Shown here: in pieces, positions 8,364 to 17,714 of the stretch
Numbering within the stretch: position 1 is the stretch's first letter
Layout of the letters: each line of letters begins with the position of its first letter
Assembly (NCBI GenBank): GCA_045345765.1
Contig: CP148265.1
Coordinates: forward strand, 744,001-808,000
DNA: 64,000 nt
Reading direction: 5' to 3'
Origin: JAOARY01 sp045345765
GTDB lineage: Bacteria; Bacillota; Clostridia; Peptostreptococcales; Peptostreptococcaceae
Position numbers and translations under genes: made by a program
The notes under the pieces: generated by a model
The model's input: the letters and a program-made list of their open reading frames with translations, nothing else
The model's database searches: none
What the model was told of the DNA's origin: nothing

Positions 8364-8462
8364 TAGGGCTATAGTATCAAGAAATCCACTTACAATATTA
8401 TGTATTATAAATTTAAAATAAACACAATCTATTGTAATCTTTTTCTTAACACTATAACCCTA
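8364..8462 (-). terminator. Long hairpin downstream of fsa
   Basis: Arms 8364-8384 and 8442-8462 form a 21-bp stem with three G-U pairs and no mismatch. Inside them a second perfect 8-bp stem (TTACAATA with TATTGTAA, 8390-8397 and 8430-8437) is separated by short internal loops. On the minus strand the structure ends in a six-base U-run, as in an intrinsic terminator. It is unusually long for one and might be a small RNA or a decayed inverted-repeat element. Confidence 0.6.
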
Positions 8463-8476
8463 CTTAATTTTTTATA

Positions 8477-9124
8477 TTATTTTTTGAAAACTCCATCCCA
8501 ATCACTTAAGAATTTTTCAATTCCTATATCAGTAAGTGGGTGATTTAACATTTGTTTAAACACCTTATATGGTATTGTTCCTATATGAGAACCTACTTGA
8601 GCAGCTTCCACAACATGTTGCGGATGTCTTATGCTTGCTGCTATAACTTCTGTTTTTATATTATAAATATCAAATATATCTACTATTTTGCTAACTAATT
8701 CCATTCCATAATGACCAATATCATCTAATCTACCTAAGAATGGACTTACAAAAGTTGCTCCAGCCTTAGCTGCTAAAAGAGCTTGATTTGGTGAAAATAT
8801 AAGTGTTACATTTGTTTTTATCCCCTCTTTTGATAAAACACTTACAGCCTTTAACCCTTCTGCTGTCATCGGTATTTTTATAACTATGTTTTTATTTATC
8901 TTAGCTAATTCCAAAGCTTCTTTAATCATACCTTCACTTTCTAAAGATATTACTTCTGCCGAAATTGGTCCATCTACAATTTCAACAATTTCATTTAAAA
9001 CTTCTTTAAAATCTCTACCCTCTTTTGCTATTAAAGACGGATTTGTAGTTACTCCATCTAAAATGCCCCAAGATGCTATTTCTCTAATTTCCTCTACATT
9101 TGCTGTGTCAATAAAAAATTTCAT
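8477..9124 (-). CDS. fsa: Transaldolase/fructose-6-phosphate aldolase family protein
   Basis: Small (215 aa) single-barrel member of the transaldolase family (MipB/TalC/FSA type). Lys83 in VIKIPMT is the Schiff-base lysine, and MKFFIDTANVEEI and GVTTNPSL are family motifs. Short members can be transaldolases of the non-oxidative pentose phosphate pathway or fructose-6-phosphate aldolases; sequence inspection alone does not decide. The ATG at 9124 is preferred because AGGAGGAGC lies just upstream. A longer in-frame reading to 9157 would add 11 residues not conserved in the family. Confidence 0.9.
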   Translation of the reverse strand: MKFFIDTANVEEIREIASWGILDGVTTNPSLIAKEGRDFKEVLNEIVEIVDGPISAEVISLESEGMIKEALELAKINKNIVIKIPMTAEGLKAVSVLSKEGIKTNVTLIFSPNQALLAAKAGATFVSPFLGRLDDIGHYGMELVSKIVDIFDIYNIKTEVIAASIRHPQHVVEAAQVGSHIGTIPYKVFKQMLNHPLTDIGIEKFLSDWDGVFKK

Positions 9125-9207
9125 ATTGCTCCTCCTTTGATTTCCCTCTTTGTACATTATATTTATTTTTATAAATAAAATTTATATAAATAGATTAAAT
9201 CTATTTA

Positions 9208-9561
9208 TTAAGCGTTATATGTACCTACAAAAGTTTTTAACTCTTGTAGATCAAATGGTTTTTCATATATATTTATTAATTTTGAATTTGATTTAATTTT
9301 TTCACTAACAGCTAATTCATCACCTGTTATTATTATAAAATTAATATTTTTATATTCTTTATTTATTTCTTCAAAAAATTGATTTCCATCTTTTTCATCA
9401 ACATTTAAATCTAATATTATAAAATCTAATTCATTTGATTTTATAATATCATAAGCATTTTCAAAATTATTAGCCTCATAAAAAAAATAGTCTGATTCAA
9501 AAATAGTTTTTAAAAGAAATCTAATTCCAGCTTCATCATCTACAACTAATATTTTTTTCAT
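9208..9561 (-). CDS. Stand-alone response-regulator receiver protein
   Basis: A single CheY/Spo0F-type receiver domain of 117 aa with no output domain. The acidic pocket is Asp8-Asp9, the phospho-acceptor is Asp51 (IILDLN), the switch Thr79 lies in IIITGD, and Lys101 in EKPF is the conserved lysine. The ATG at 9561 is chosen because AGGTG lies five bases upstream; an alternative GTG at 9567 overlaps that SD. It starts only 8 bp after the SLH-protein gene, so the two are cotranscribed. No histidine kinase is in the window, so its partner is unknown. Confidence 0.9.
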   Translation of the reverse strand: MKKILVVDDEAGIRFLLKTIFESDYFFYEANNFENAYDIIKSNELDFIILDLNVDEKDGNQFFEEINKEYKNINFIIITGDELAVSEKIKSNSKLINIYEKPFDLQELKTFVGTYNA

Positions 9562-9569
9562 ATTCACAC

Positions 9570-11453
9570 CTAATCTTCTTTTATTCTTATAATTTTTACA
9601 GCTTTTATATTTCCAATTGCATTTTCACCAATAATTGTTATTTCATCACCTTCATCTAAATCATCTTCATCTAAACTTGATGAATCCAAATCTTCCATAT
9701 CAGTTTTTGAATCATATTTTATAATAAATTTTTTCGATGTATTTATATCTCTTAATTCTATTTCATTATCTTTTGTATCTATATCTGTTATTATTCCAGT
9801 TTTAGTTATTGTGCTAATTTCCTTATCACTTGTAATTTTTATAACTTTATCGTTTTCAATTTCTAATTCAACTTCATAACCAATTCTAAGTTCATAAAGT
9901 GATTTTTCTTCTTTATTTATTTCAACCTTAAAATTTGAATTTATATCATAAGTGACTTCATCATCCTTTGAATCCAATATAGTTATTTCTGAAGTTTCTG
10001 GCAAAAGTGCAATTTTCAATTCTTTTAAAACACCTTGTTTTTCAATAATAACACTTTCACTTTCAATTTTTTTAACTTCTCCATATTCCAAATTTAAACT
10101 AACTTCATCACCTTTATATAAATCATCTATATCTGCTTTTTTATCATTTTTATAAACCTTTACATCCGAATCAAATTCAAAAGATACTTTTTCATCTGCA
10201 TTTTCTAACTTTATTTCTATTTCATCTTCATCATAAGATTCTATAATACCCTTTAAATTTATTTCTTTTGAATATCCATTACCTTCTTTAACTGTATGTT
10301 TATCTAGTTTTAATTTTAATTTATCACCTTTTTTTAAATCATAGATATCCTTTTTAAGGCCATCCACATAAAATTTTGAATTCGAATCCAACCTATATGT
10401 TTTTGTTTTAGAACCTACAAGCATTTCAACATATCTATTTAAACTATCAAATTTAACTGATGAAAAATATCCCAAAACACTATCATCGCTAGCCTTTCCA
10501 TCTATAACTACTAATTCATCGCCTTTAATTCCTATTTTAGCATCTATATTTTTACTGATATATTCAAGAGCTACTTCATCTCCATTTATTTTTGTTTTCA
10601 AATCACTTGATTTTGAATAATATGTCTTCAAAACACCAGCATTAGTTTCAAATTTTATTGTAACAACATTTTCAACTTCATAAATTTCCTTTATTTGACC
10701 TTCAATATATCTAATCCCGTTTGTATCTTTATCATCTTCAACATCAACATTTGCAGATATATCTTTATCCTTCATATAATAATATGATACATACATCATC
10801 TTCGCCATCTCTGCTCTTAAAACATTTGCATTTGGATTAAAATCACCCTTATAATCACCTTTTTTATTCAAAACACCAATATCACCCATAAGTGCTATAA
10901 ATGGAATTGCCTTTTTTTCAATTTTCGCAATATCATTATAAGATAATATATTTATTTCCTTTAATCTATCTTCAAGACCCATACCTCTTACCAAAAGTAC
11001 TGGAATTTCATATCTATATGCGTATTGTTGTTTATCTCCATTCATTAAAGTTTTTAAATAATTTTCGCTAGTTATAATCTCTTCTTCTAAGCAAAATACA
11101 ATCTCTTTATGAGCCCACGAAGGAATATTATTTTGTTTAAGTACATCTCTATATAAATTTTTATTTTTTTCATAAATTTCCTCAACATCTTCTTTGTTAA
11201 AAAGTCTTGATATAATAACAAGGGCTTCTAATCTAGAAACCTTGTTATTTGGCTTAAATGTGCCGTTTTCATAACCTGAAAATATTTTTTTATCAACCAT
11301 ATCTTCAATGTACTTCTTGCCCCAAAAATCACTCTTTACATCACTAAATTCATCCTGTGCAAAAGCAACCCTAACTAGAGCAGAACCTAACATCATAAAT
11401 ATGATTAAATAGGCAAATATCTTTTTCAAAAGCCTTTGTCTTTTTCTATTCAT
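9570..11453 (-). CDS. SLH-domain cell-surface protein
   Basis: A 627-aa exported protein. A long basic signal peptide (about residues 1-32) ends near VAFAQ. A clear SLH domain follows at about 33-80 (FSDV..WGKKYIEDM..GTFKPNNKVSRLEAL) and two weaker SLH-like units to about 225; SLH modules anchor proteins to pyruvylated secondary cell-wall polymer. The remaining ~400 residues are rich in short beta-type repeats of alternating Asp/Glu/Lys and hydrophobic residues (patterns such as KGDELVVIDG, KGDKLKLKLD, YKGDEVSLNL), suggesting several related small beta domains. The ATG follows GGCGGTG. Substrate or ligand is unknown. Confidence 0.85.
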   Translation of the reverse strand: MNRKRQRLLKKIFAYLIIFMMLGSALVRVAFAQDEFSDVKSDFWGKKYIEDMVDKKIFSGYENGTFKPNNKVSRLEALVIISRLFNKEDVEEIYEKNKNLYRDVLKQNNIPSWAHKEIVFCLEEEIITSENYLKTLMNGDKQQYAYRYEIPVLLVRGMGLEDRLKEINILSYNDIAKIEKKAIPFIALMGDIGVLNKKGDYKGDFNPNANVLRAEMAKMMYVSYYYMKDKDISANVDVEDDKDTNGIRYIEGQIKEIYEVENVVTIKFETNAGVLKTYYSKSSDLKTKINGDEVALEYISKNIDAKIGIKGDELVVIDGKASDDSVLGYFSSVKFDSLNRYVEMLVGSKTKTYRLDSNSKFYVDGLKKDIYDLKKGDKLKLKLDKHTVKEGNGYSKEINLKGIIESYDEDEIEIKLENADEKVSFEFDSDVKVYKNDKKADIDDLYKGDEVSLNLEYGEVKKIESESVIIEKQGVLKELKIALLPETSEITILDSKDDEVTYDINSNFKVEINKEEKSLYELRIGYEVELEIENDKVIKITSDKEISTITKTGIITDIDTKDNEIELRDINTSKKFIIKYDSKTDMEDLDSSSLDEDDLDEGDEITIIGENAIGNIKAVKIIRIKED

Positions 11454-11755
11454 CTGTTAATCACCGCCTATAAATATTTATCTAGAAAAAATCATATAAC
11501 CTTATTATAATTTAGCTTTTATAATAATTCAATCAAGCAAAAGTAACATTATTTTTTAATTTTAAATTTTAGCGTAAAATTTTATTTTAAATTTCACATT
11601 TAATAATAAAATTTATCCTCTAAATTTTATTCCCCTAAAAATATAATTTAATCTAAAAAATATAATAGCTAATATACTTATGTATACTTTCAACTATCTA
11701 TTTTTTAAACATATTCATAATAAATTTATTGTTTAAAAAAACATATCTTATACAT
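11454..11755. other. AT-rich intergenic stretch, no gene seen
   Basis: Between the SLH gene and the terminator of the efflux operon. It is very AT-rich with repeated TAAATTTTA-like words and presumably holds the SLH/response-regulator promoter. No ORF or RNA was recognised. Confidence 0.5.
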
Positions 11756-11794
11756 AAAAGAACTGTTTGAAATTATCTTTCAAACAGTTCTTTT
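11756..11794 (-). terminator. Strong intrinsic terminator after the efflux operon
   Basis: A perfect 17-bp stem (AAAAGAACTGTTTGAAA and its complement) closes on a 5-base loop, and the distal arm supplies the U-tract. It begins about 30 bases past the TolC-like gene stop and could act on both strands. Confidence 0.9.
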
Positions 11795-11823
11795 ATAACA
11801 ACTATATTTATTTTTAATATTTT

Positions 11824-12969
11824 TTAGTTTATATTTCCTATTGTAACTGCCTTTTTATAATCTAATATAGCTATATTATAATTTAATATGGAATTAGATA
11901 AATTTAGTTCTGCTTTATATAAACTATTTCTAGCTTCCTTTACTTGTAGTAATGTTCCCATACCAGCTTCATAAGAAAGTTCTTTTAATCTAAGTGCTTC
12001 TTTTGCTTTTTCAACTGTACTTTTTGCAAGTTCAATCTTTCTATATTCACTATCAATTGCATCAAATTTATTCTTCACATCAAATTCAACACCTTTTTCT
12101 TTTGCATCAAATGCCTTTTCTGCTCTTAATGTGTTTCCTTGTGCAATTCTATATTTATAAGTATTTTCACCATATCTATCATCCAAAGTTTCTAAATCTT
12201 TTCTTGCAAGCTCCGCTGTATTTTTTGAATCTACATAATCAAGTCTAGTTTCATAAGATTTTTTTAAATCATTTTCTAAATCTCTTTCATTTTCAACCTT
12301 TTGAAATTCACTAGTCAAATTAAGTTGTGTATCTAAATCATAGTCTAATACCATATTTAAAGATCTAAAAGCTTTTTCCTTATTTGTTTTAGCTGTTTCT
12401 AAATTAGCTTTCGCCTCATCAACTTCTATTTGTGCAAATAATAAATCTGATTTTGAAGCAACTCCAAGTTCATATTTTTTATTTACAATCTCTTCATTTC
12501 TCTTTGTATTTTCTAAATTATTCTTTGCTATATCTAAGTTTTTACTTGCAATCAAAGACATATAATATGCTTTTGTTATATTCATTTTTAAGTCTTCTAT
12601 ATTATATTCATTTTTTAGTTTTTCTCTTTCTAAACTAACTTCTGCCTGTTCGCTAAGCATATTATTACTTAAATATATTCCTTCATCACTACCTTCTAAT
12701 TCTAACCTTATCCCAAAGTCATTTGCCATATCAACAGCATCATCATATTTTCTTTCTTGCGAGATTGCTTGTCTTCTCTTTACCTCTTCTACTTCTATTG
12801 CATATTTTTGTATTTCTATCAAATCTGAATTTTTTATCCCATCCTCAATAGCTTTTTCTATTGATAAATCTAGTACCTCACTATTATTCTCTTCATTTGC
12901 AAAAACATTTACAAAAAATAGATTAGTTAAAAGAATTGAAACAACTAATAAACTACTTATTTTCTTCAC
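11824..12969 (-). CDS. TolC/outer-membrane-efflux-type protein
   Basis: A 381-aa exported, mainly alpha-helical protein of the TolC family, whose Gram-negative members form trans-envelope channels. A signal peptide (about residues 1-21, ending VFA) precedes two long heptad-rich helical halves typical of the duplicated OEP domain, for example ITKAYYMSLIASKNLDIAK and the later YEAGMGTLLQVKEARNSLY. GTG at 12969 is chosen because AGAGGTG lies six bases upstream and the signal peptide begins at once. It is the last gene of an adaptor-RND-TolC operon. In a single-membrane cell it cannot span an outer membrane, so its position and partner are uncertain. Confidence 0.82.
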   Translation of the reverse strand: MKKISSLLVVSILLTNLFFVNVFANEENNSEVLDLSIEKAIEDGIKNSDLIEIQKYAIEVEEVKRRQAISQERKYDDAVDMANDFGIRLELEGSDEGIYLSNNMLSEQAEVSLEREKLKNEYNIEDLKMNITKAYYMSLIASKNLDIAKNNLENTKRNEEIVNKKYELGVASKSDLLFAQIEVDEAKANLETAKTNKEKAFRSLNMVLDYDLDTQLNLTSEFQKVENERDLENDLKKSYETRLDYVDSKNTAELARKDLETLDDRYGENTYKYRIAQGNTLRAEKAFDAKEKGVEFDVKNKFDAIDSEYRKIELAKSTVEKAKEALRLKELSYEAGMGTLLQVKEARNSLYKAELNLSNSILNYNIAILDYKKAVTIGNIN

Positions 12970-13079
12970 CTTAAACACCTCTTTAATAAAAATTATTTTG
13001 ATTAAATCTAACAAAAGCATCCTAAAGCAAATTTATTGTTATAAATTCACTTTAGGATATAAATTTATGAAAAACTATT

Positions 13080-16000
13080 TTATTTTAGAAATCTCTTTTT
13101 AAATTTTAACACTAAATCGTCAAATATGCTATAGACAACTGGAATAAATGCTAATGTTAATAGTGTAGATAGTAGTAGACCACCTATAACAACAGTCGCC
13201 ATTGGTGCTTGCGTTGCAGCTCCATCTCCTATTCCAAGTGCTAAAGGAAGTAATCCAAGTATTGTAGTCATTGTAGTCATTAAAATCGGTCTAAATCTTG
13301 TAAATCCGGCCTTTATTATAGCTTCTTTTCTTTCATAACCTCTTTCCCTAAGCTTGTTTATATAGTCTACTAAAACAATAGCATTATTAACAACTATACC
13401 ACTAAGCATTATAACTCCTATAAACGCAGGAACCGAAAGAGATCTACCAGTTATAAATAATGCTATAAACCCACCAGATAGTGCAAATGGTACACTAAGC
13501 ATTACTGTAAATGGATGTATTAACGATTCGAACTGAGAAGCTAATATCATATATACAATTATTATTGATAGCACTAAGGCTATTAATAAACTAGAAAAAG
13601 CTTCTGCCATATCCTCTTGGCTTCCTGAGAATTTATAACTATATCCATTTGGAATATTATAATTTTCTAATTTTTCCTCAATATCTTGTGTTACTGATCT
13701 TAAATCCCTATTAGAAAGCTGCGAACTTATAGTAACAACCCTAGTTTGATTTATTCTTGCTATTTGAGTAGGTGAATTCCCATATTCAATAGTTGCTATT
13801 TGTGATACAGGTATTTTTTCGCCTTTTGTTGTAGTTATAAGTATTTGCTTTATACTTTCTATTGAGTCTTTAACCTTATCATTTATAGATAAATTTACAT
13901 CTATTTCATCACCATCTGTTTTAAATGTTGTAATATTTTTTCCCTCTATAGAAGTTTCTATTGTACTTGCTAACATAGATGCAGTAACACCATAATAAGA
14001 TGCTGAATTTCTATTTAAAACAATTCTAGCTTCTGGATCTCCATCTTCCGTATCTGATTTAACTTCAGATGTACCCTCTACAGATTTTACAATTTCAACA
14101 AAATCATAACTAATTTTCTTTAGAGTATCTAAATCATCGCCCTTTAATTCTATTTCTATATCAGCAGAAGCTGGGCCTCCACCACCCATAGAAGATGATG
14201 CAGCTACACTTATTTTTGCTCCAGGTATTTTTTCTAACTCTGGTCTTAATTCATTTACAATTTCTTTTGTTCCTCTTTTTCTGTCTTTTAAATCTACAAG
14301 CATTACATCAATTTGAGATTTATTTCCTGCACTTCTTGAAAAACCAGAAGAAGACCCTACATTTGTAAATACTTTTTCTTTTTCTTCTATTTTATCTACA
14401 ATAGCTTCAACCTTTTTAGCTACTTCATTTGAATCTTCTAAAGATGTACCAAAAGGCATTTCTACAGTTATGGATAGTTGTCCTTCATCTTCACTTGGGA
14501 AGAATTCTCCACCAACCATACCAACTGAAACAATTGAAACTACAAATATTAATAACGCTATGAAAACCGTTGTCTTTCTTTTTCTTAAAACAAAATTCAA
14601 TATCTTTTCATATTTTCTATCTAAAAATTTAATAAAAACATCAAATAAATCTAATAATTTTCCTATACCAAATCCACTGTGACTTCTCTTTTTAACTTCA
14701 CCCACTTTTAATATTTTAAAAGAAAGCATCGGAACTATAGTTATTGCTACAACTAATGATGCTAATAGTGAGAATACTACTGCAAAAGATAATTGTTTAA
14801 ATATAATAGCAGTAAAACCCTCAACAAATACAATTGGTAAAAAGACTGCTACAGTAGTCATAGTCGATGCAAAAACTGCCATAGTAACTTCTGAAGCCCC
14901 CTCTATTGAAGCTTCTTTTGCATCATAACCTTCTTCTCTAAACCTATATATGTTTTCCAAAACAACTATGGAGTTATCTACAAGCATCCCTATTCCTAAA
15001 GCCAAACCACCTAGAGATATTAAATTTATTGATAACCCTCCAAAATACATAAGCGCAAATGTAGCTATTATAGAGACTGGTATTGCTATTCCAACAATTA
15101 AAGTAGATCTTATATTTCTTAAAAATAAATATAAAACTACCACTGCTAAAATACCACCCATTAACGCTGTATTTGAAACGTTTTCTATTGATTTATTTAT
15201 AAATTCTGCTTGGTCTAGACCAATAGTTATTTCTAAATTATTATAATCTCTTTTTATCTGCTCCACTTCTTTTAATACATTTTCAGAAACTTTAACAGTA
15301 TTTGCAATTGATTGTTTTGTTATATTTATAGCTATACTATTTTTATTGTTAAGTCTTGAAATTGTATCTTTTTCTTTGAATCCTAAACTAACTTCTCCCA
15401 AATCAGAAAGTCTAATTATATTAGAATCTCTTAATGCAATTGGTAAATTTTTTATTTCATCTATGTTCTCAAACTCTCCAATAGCTCTTACTAAAACTTC
15501 TTTTTCACCTTTTTTTACATTACCTCCAGGTAAATTAAGATTTTCGGACCTAATTGCAGACATAAGTTCATTTAGCGATAGATTATAACCATTTAATTTT
15601 TCTTGGTCTATCTCTATCTTCACTTCTTGTTGTTCTCCACCACTTATATCAACTGATGCTACACCTTCAATTCTTTCAAGTCTTGATTGTAATTCATCCT
15701 CTATGATTTGTTGCAATTCATAAATCTCCAAATCTGAAGAAACCCCTAATTTAATTATAGGCTGAGCATTTGGATCAATTTTTAAAACCAACGGCGACGA
15801 AGCATCATCTGGCAATAACCCCTTTACCAAATCTACTTTTTCTCTCATCTCAAGTGCTGCAAAATCCATATCTGTTCCATATTCAAATTCAACTACTACT
15901 ATAGAATTTCCTTCTCTAGAGTATGAAGTTACAGCCTTCAAATCACTGACACTGGATACCGATTTTTCTATTGGTTTAGTTATTAATGTTTCTATTTCCT

Positions 16001-16169
16001 CAGGTCCAGCTCCTGAATAATTTGTAGAAACCAAAGCTACTGGCACTTCTATATCTGGATATAGATTTATTGGAAGTAAATTAAGTGAAACAAATCCTAT
16101 AAGAAGTGCGATTAGCATAAACATAAATGTCGTTACAGGTCTATTTACAGACACCTTAGAAATCTTCAT
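13080..16169 (-). CDS. RND-family efflux transporter (AcrB/SwrC-like)
   Basis: A 1029-aa proton-driven RND exporter. It starts with the family motif RPVTTFMFMLIAL (first membrane helix), has two large extracytoplasmic loops (about 35-330 and 550-850), and twelve predicted membrane helices in two sets of six. TM4 carries GMLVDNSIVVLENIYR with the family Asp, and the second half repeats it as GIVVNNAIVLVDYIN. The closest well-known Gram-positive relative is Bacillus SwrC (YerP), which exports surfactin; substrate here is unknown. AGAGGTG precedes the ATG. It lies 14 bp downstream of the adaptor gene and 59 bp upstream of the TolC-like gene. Confidence 0.93.
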   Translation of the reverse strand: MKISKVSVNRPVTTFMFMLIALLIGFVSLNLLPINLYPDIEVPVALVSTNYSGAGPEEIETLITKPIEKSVSSVSDLKAVTSYSREGNSIVVVEFEYGTDMDFAALEMREKVDLVKGLLPDDASSPLVLKIDPNAQPIIKLGVSSDLEIYELQQIIEDELQSRLERIEGVASVDISGGEQQEVKIEIDQEKLNGYNLSLNELMSAIRSENLNLPGGNVKKGEKEVLVRAIGEFENIDEIKNLPIALRDSNIIRLSDLGEVSLGFKEKDTISRLNNKNSIAINITKQSIANTVKVSENVLKEVEQIKRDYNNLEITIGLDQAEFINKSIENVSNTALMGGILAVVVLYLFLRNIRSTLIVGIAIPVSIIATFALMYFGGLSINLISLGGLALGIGMLVDNSIVVLENIYRFREEGYDAKEASIEGASEVTMAVFASTMTTVAVFLPIVFVEGFTAIIFKQLSFAVVFSLLASLVVAITIVPMLSFKILKVGEVKKRSHSGFGIGKLLDLFDVFIKFLDRKYEKILNFVLRKRKTTVFIALLIFVVSIVSVGMVGGEFFPSEDEGQLSITVEMPFGTSLEDSNEVAKKVEAIVDKIEEKEKVFTNVGSSSGFSRSAGNKSQIDVMLVDLKDRKRGTKEIVNELRPELEKIPGAKISVAASSSMGGGGPASADIEIELKGDDLDTLKKISYDFVEIVKSVEGTSEVKSDTEDGDPEARIVLNRNSASYYGVTASMLASTIETSIEGKNITTFKTDGDEIDVNLSINDKVKDSIESIKQILITTTKGEKIPVSQIATIEYGNSPTQIARINQTRVVTISSQLSNRDLRSVTQDIEEKLENYNIPNGYSYKFSGSQEDMAEAFSSLLIALVLSIIIVYMILASQFESLIHPFTVMLSVPFALSGGFIALFITGRSLSVPAFIGVIMLSGIVVNNAIVLVDYINKLRERGYERKEAIIKAGFTRFRPILMTTMTTILGLLPLALGIGDGAATQAPMATVVIGGLLLSTLLTLAFIPVVYSIFDDLVLKFKKRFLK

Positions 16170-16183
16170 ATTAACACCTCTTA

Positions 16184-17338
16184 TTATTTATTTTCTACTT
16201 GTTTTTCTTCACCACTAAGCTTATCTTCAGTCAAAACTTCTACTTTAGAATTATCATCTAAATAATTTTGCCCGCTAGTTACTACTAAATCATTTTTATC
16301 CAGTCCGTTTATTATTTCTACAAAACTACCATTATCTAAACCTATTTCTACTATTTTTTTTACAGCTTTATTTTCTTTTATAACAAATGTATAAACTTCA
16401 TTATTTTTTACAATAATATTATCTGATTTTATAGATAAAACATTCTTTTTCTCTTCTGTTTTTAATTTTATCTCTGCAAACATTCCAGGTTTTATAAGCT
16501 GATTTTTATTCTTTATTCTTATTTTTGCTGGATAAGTAAAACTATCCCTTGTAGTGGCTGGAGAAAGTGCATATATTTTTCCTTTGAAATTTTTATCTCC
16601 AAGTGAGTTTATTGAAACATCAACATCATCCATAACCTTTACTTTATTTATTATATTTTCTGTTAACTCTATTTGAACTTCTACTTCATCAAAATTAGCA
16701 ACTGTTATAACACCATTCATCGCATTTATATTTTCGCCTTTATTTATATCAATACTAGTTATAACACCTTCTATAGGTGCTTTTATATTTGTATCTTCAA
16801 GCCTCTTCTTTGAATTTTCTAAACTAACATTCGATTGATTTAACTGAGCTTGCATAAGTTCTAAATTTGTATCCGATGCACCAAGTTCGTAATTTTCAAA
16901 CTCTTGTTTAGAAATAGCACCTTCTTCATATAATGATTTCATTCTTTCATAATTAGTATTTGCAACATCATAATTTTCTAAAGCTTTATTATAATTTGCT
17001 AAAGCAACATCATAAGCAGCCTTTGCCACGTCATATTCTTTTTTTATATCTTCTTTATCTATGGTAAATAAAATTTGATTTTGTTTTACTCTATCTCCTA
17101 TTTCGACATTTATATTTTCTACTTTTCCAGAAACTTTTGAAACCACTTTAACTTCATCTATAGGATTCATTTTACCAGAAAAAGTTGTAAACACATTTAT
17201 ATCTCTAACCTCTGGCTTTTGAACTTCAACCCTAGTTAACTTTTCTTCTTGTTTCGTTTCTTCTTTTTTAGAACAACCCGTTACAAGAGTTATTATAAGT
17301 ATTAGAAACAAAACCAATTTAAAGTATTTATTTCTCAT
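16184..17338 (-). CDS. RND efflux adaptor lipoprotein (membrane fusion protein)
   Basis: Periplasmic-adaptor (HlyD/AcrA) family protein of 384 aa. It has a lipoprotein signal with lipobox LVTGC near residues 18-22, so it is probably lipid-anchored to the outer face of the membrane. A biotinyl-lipoyl-like half motif (VSGKVENINVEIGDRVKQNQIL) is followed by a helical coiled coil (about 95-165), the returning lipoyl half (KAPIEGVITSIDINKGE), and a beta-barrel domain. AAAGGGAGG precedes the ATG. It is the first gene of the three-gene efflux operon and should link the RND pump to its partner protein. Confidence 0.92.
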   Translation of the reverse strand: MRNKYFKLVLFLILIITLVTGCSKKEETKQEEKLTRVEVQKPEVRDINVFTTFSGKMNPIDEVKVVSKVSGKVENINVEIGDRVKQNQILFTIDKEDIKKEYDVAKAAYDVALANYNKALENYDVANTNYERMKSLYEEGAISKQEFENYELGASDTNLELMQAQLNQSNVSLENSKKRLEDTNIKAPIEGVITSIDINKGENINAMNGVITVANFDEVEVQIELTENIINKVKVMDDVDVSINSLGDKNFKGKIYALSPATTRDSFTYPAKIRIKNKNQLIKPGMFAEIKLKTEEKKNVLSIKSDNIIVKNNEVYTFVIKENKAVKKIVEIGLDNGSFVEIINGLDKNDLVVTSGQNYLDDNSKVEVLTEDKLSGEEKQVENK

Positions 17339-17379
17339 TTTAAAGCCTCCCTTTAATTTACTTTTACTATCTGTATTTC

Positions 17380-17408
17380 ATTCTATTACTAAATAAATTC
17401 GTCGTCAA
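17380..17408 (-). promoter_or_regulatory. SigA-type promoter for the efflux operon
   Basis: The minus strand reads TTGACG, a 17-base spacer and TAGAAT, about 42 bases before the adaptor gene start. One mismatch from consensus in each hexamer. Confidence 0.6.
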
Positions 17409-17644
17409 TAAATTAAAAATTAAAATTTTATTAAGATTTTATATATTTTTTTATAAAATTTTAATTTTAATTCAAAAAATTTTCAAATAAAATTTATTTA
17501 TAATTTTATTTTTCTCATCTAAAATATCTACTCAATCTATATTTACCACATTTCAAATTTTTTATTTAATAAAATTTTAAAAAATTAGGTTAATATTAAG
17601 AAATCATAAAATTAGAAAAACATTAAAATTAATAATTTATCAAA
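17409..17644. other. Very AT-rich intergenic stretch, no gene seen
   Basis: Repeated AAAATTTTA-type words make up most of this segment upstream of the efflux promoter. No ORF or RNA is recognised; it could be curved or promoter-flanking DNA. Confidence 0.45.
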
Positions 17645-17698
17645 CAAAAAAATACCCATAGATAACATATTTTTAAATGTCAAATCTATAAGTATTTT
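17645..17698 (-). terminator. Intrinsic terminator after galU
   Basis: On the minus strand AAAATACTTATAGAT pairs with ATCTATGGGTATTTT (15 bp, two G-U pairs) around an inner TGACAT/ATGTTA stem, followed by a seven-base U-run. It starts 17 bases past the galU stop. Confidence 0.85.
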
Positions 17699-17714
17699 CC
17701 TATTATTTTTCCTA

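Noticed and set aside
8364..8462. Insertion-sequence ends
   Set aside because: The inverted repeats enclose only 57 bases with no ORF, and I see no target-site duplication, so it is kept as a hairpin/terminator.
11824..17338. Proof of an outer membrane
   Set aside because: TolC-like and RND genes also occur in single-membrane Clostridia, and no LPS or Bam gene is in the window.
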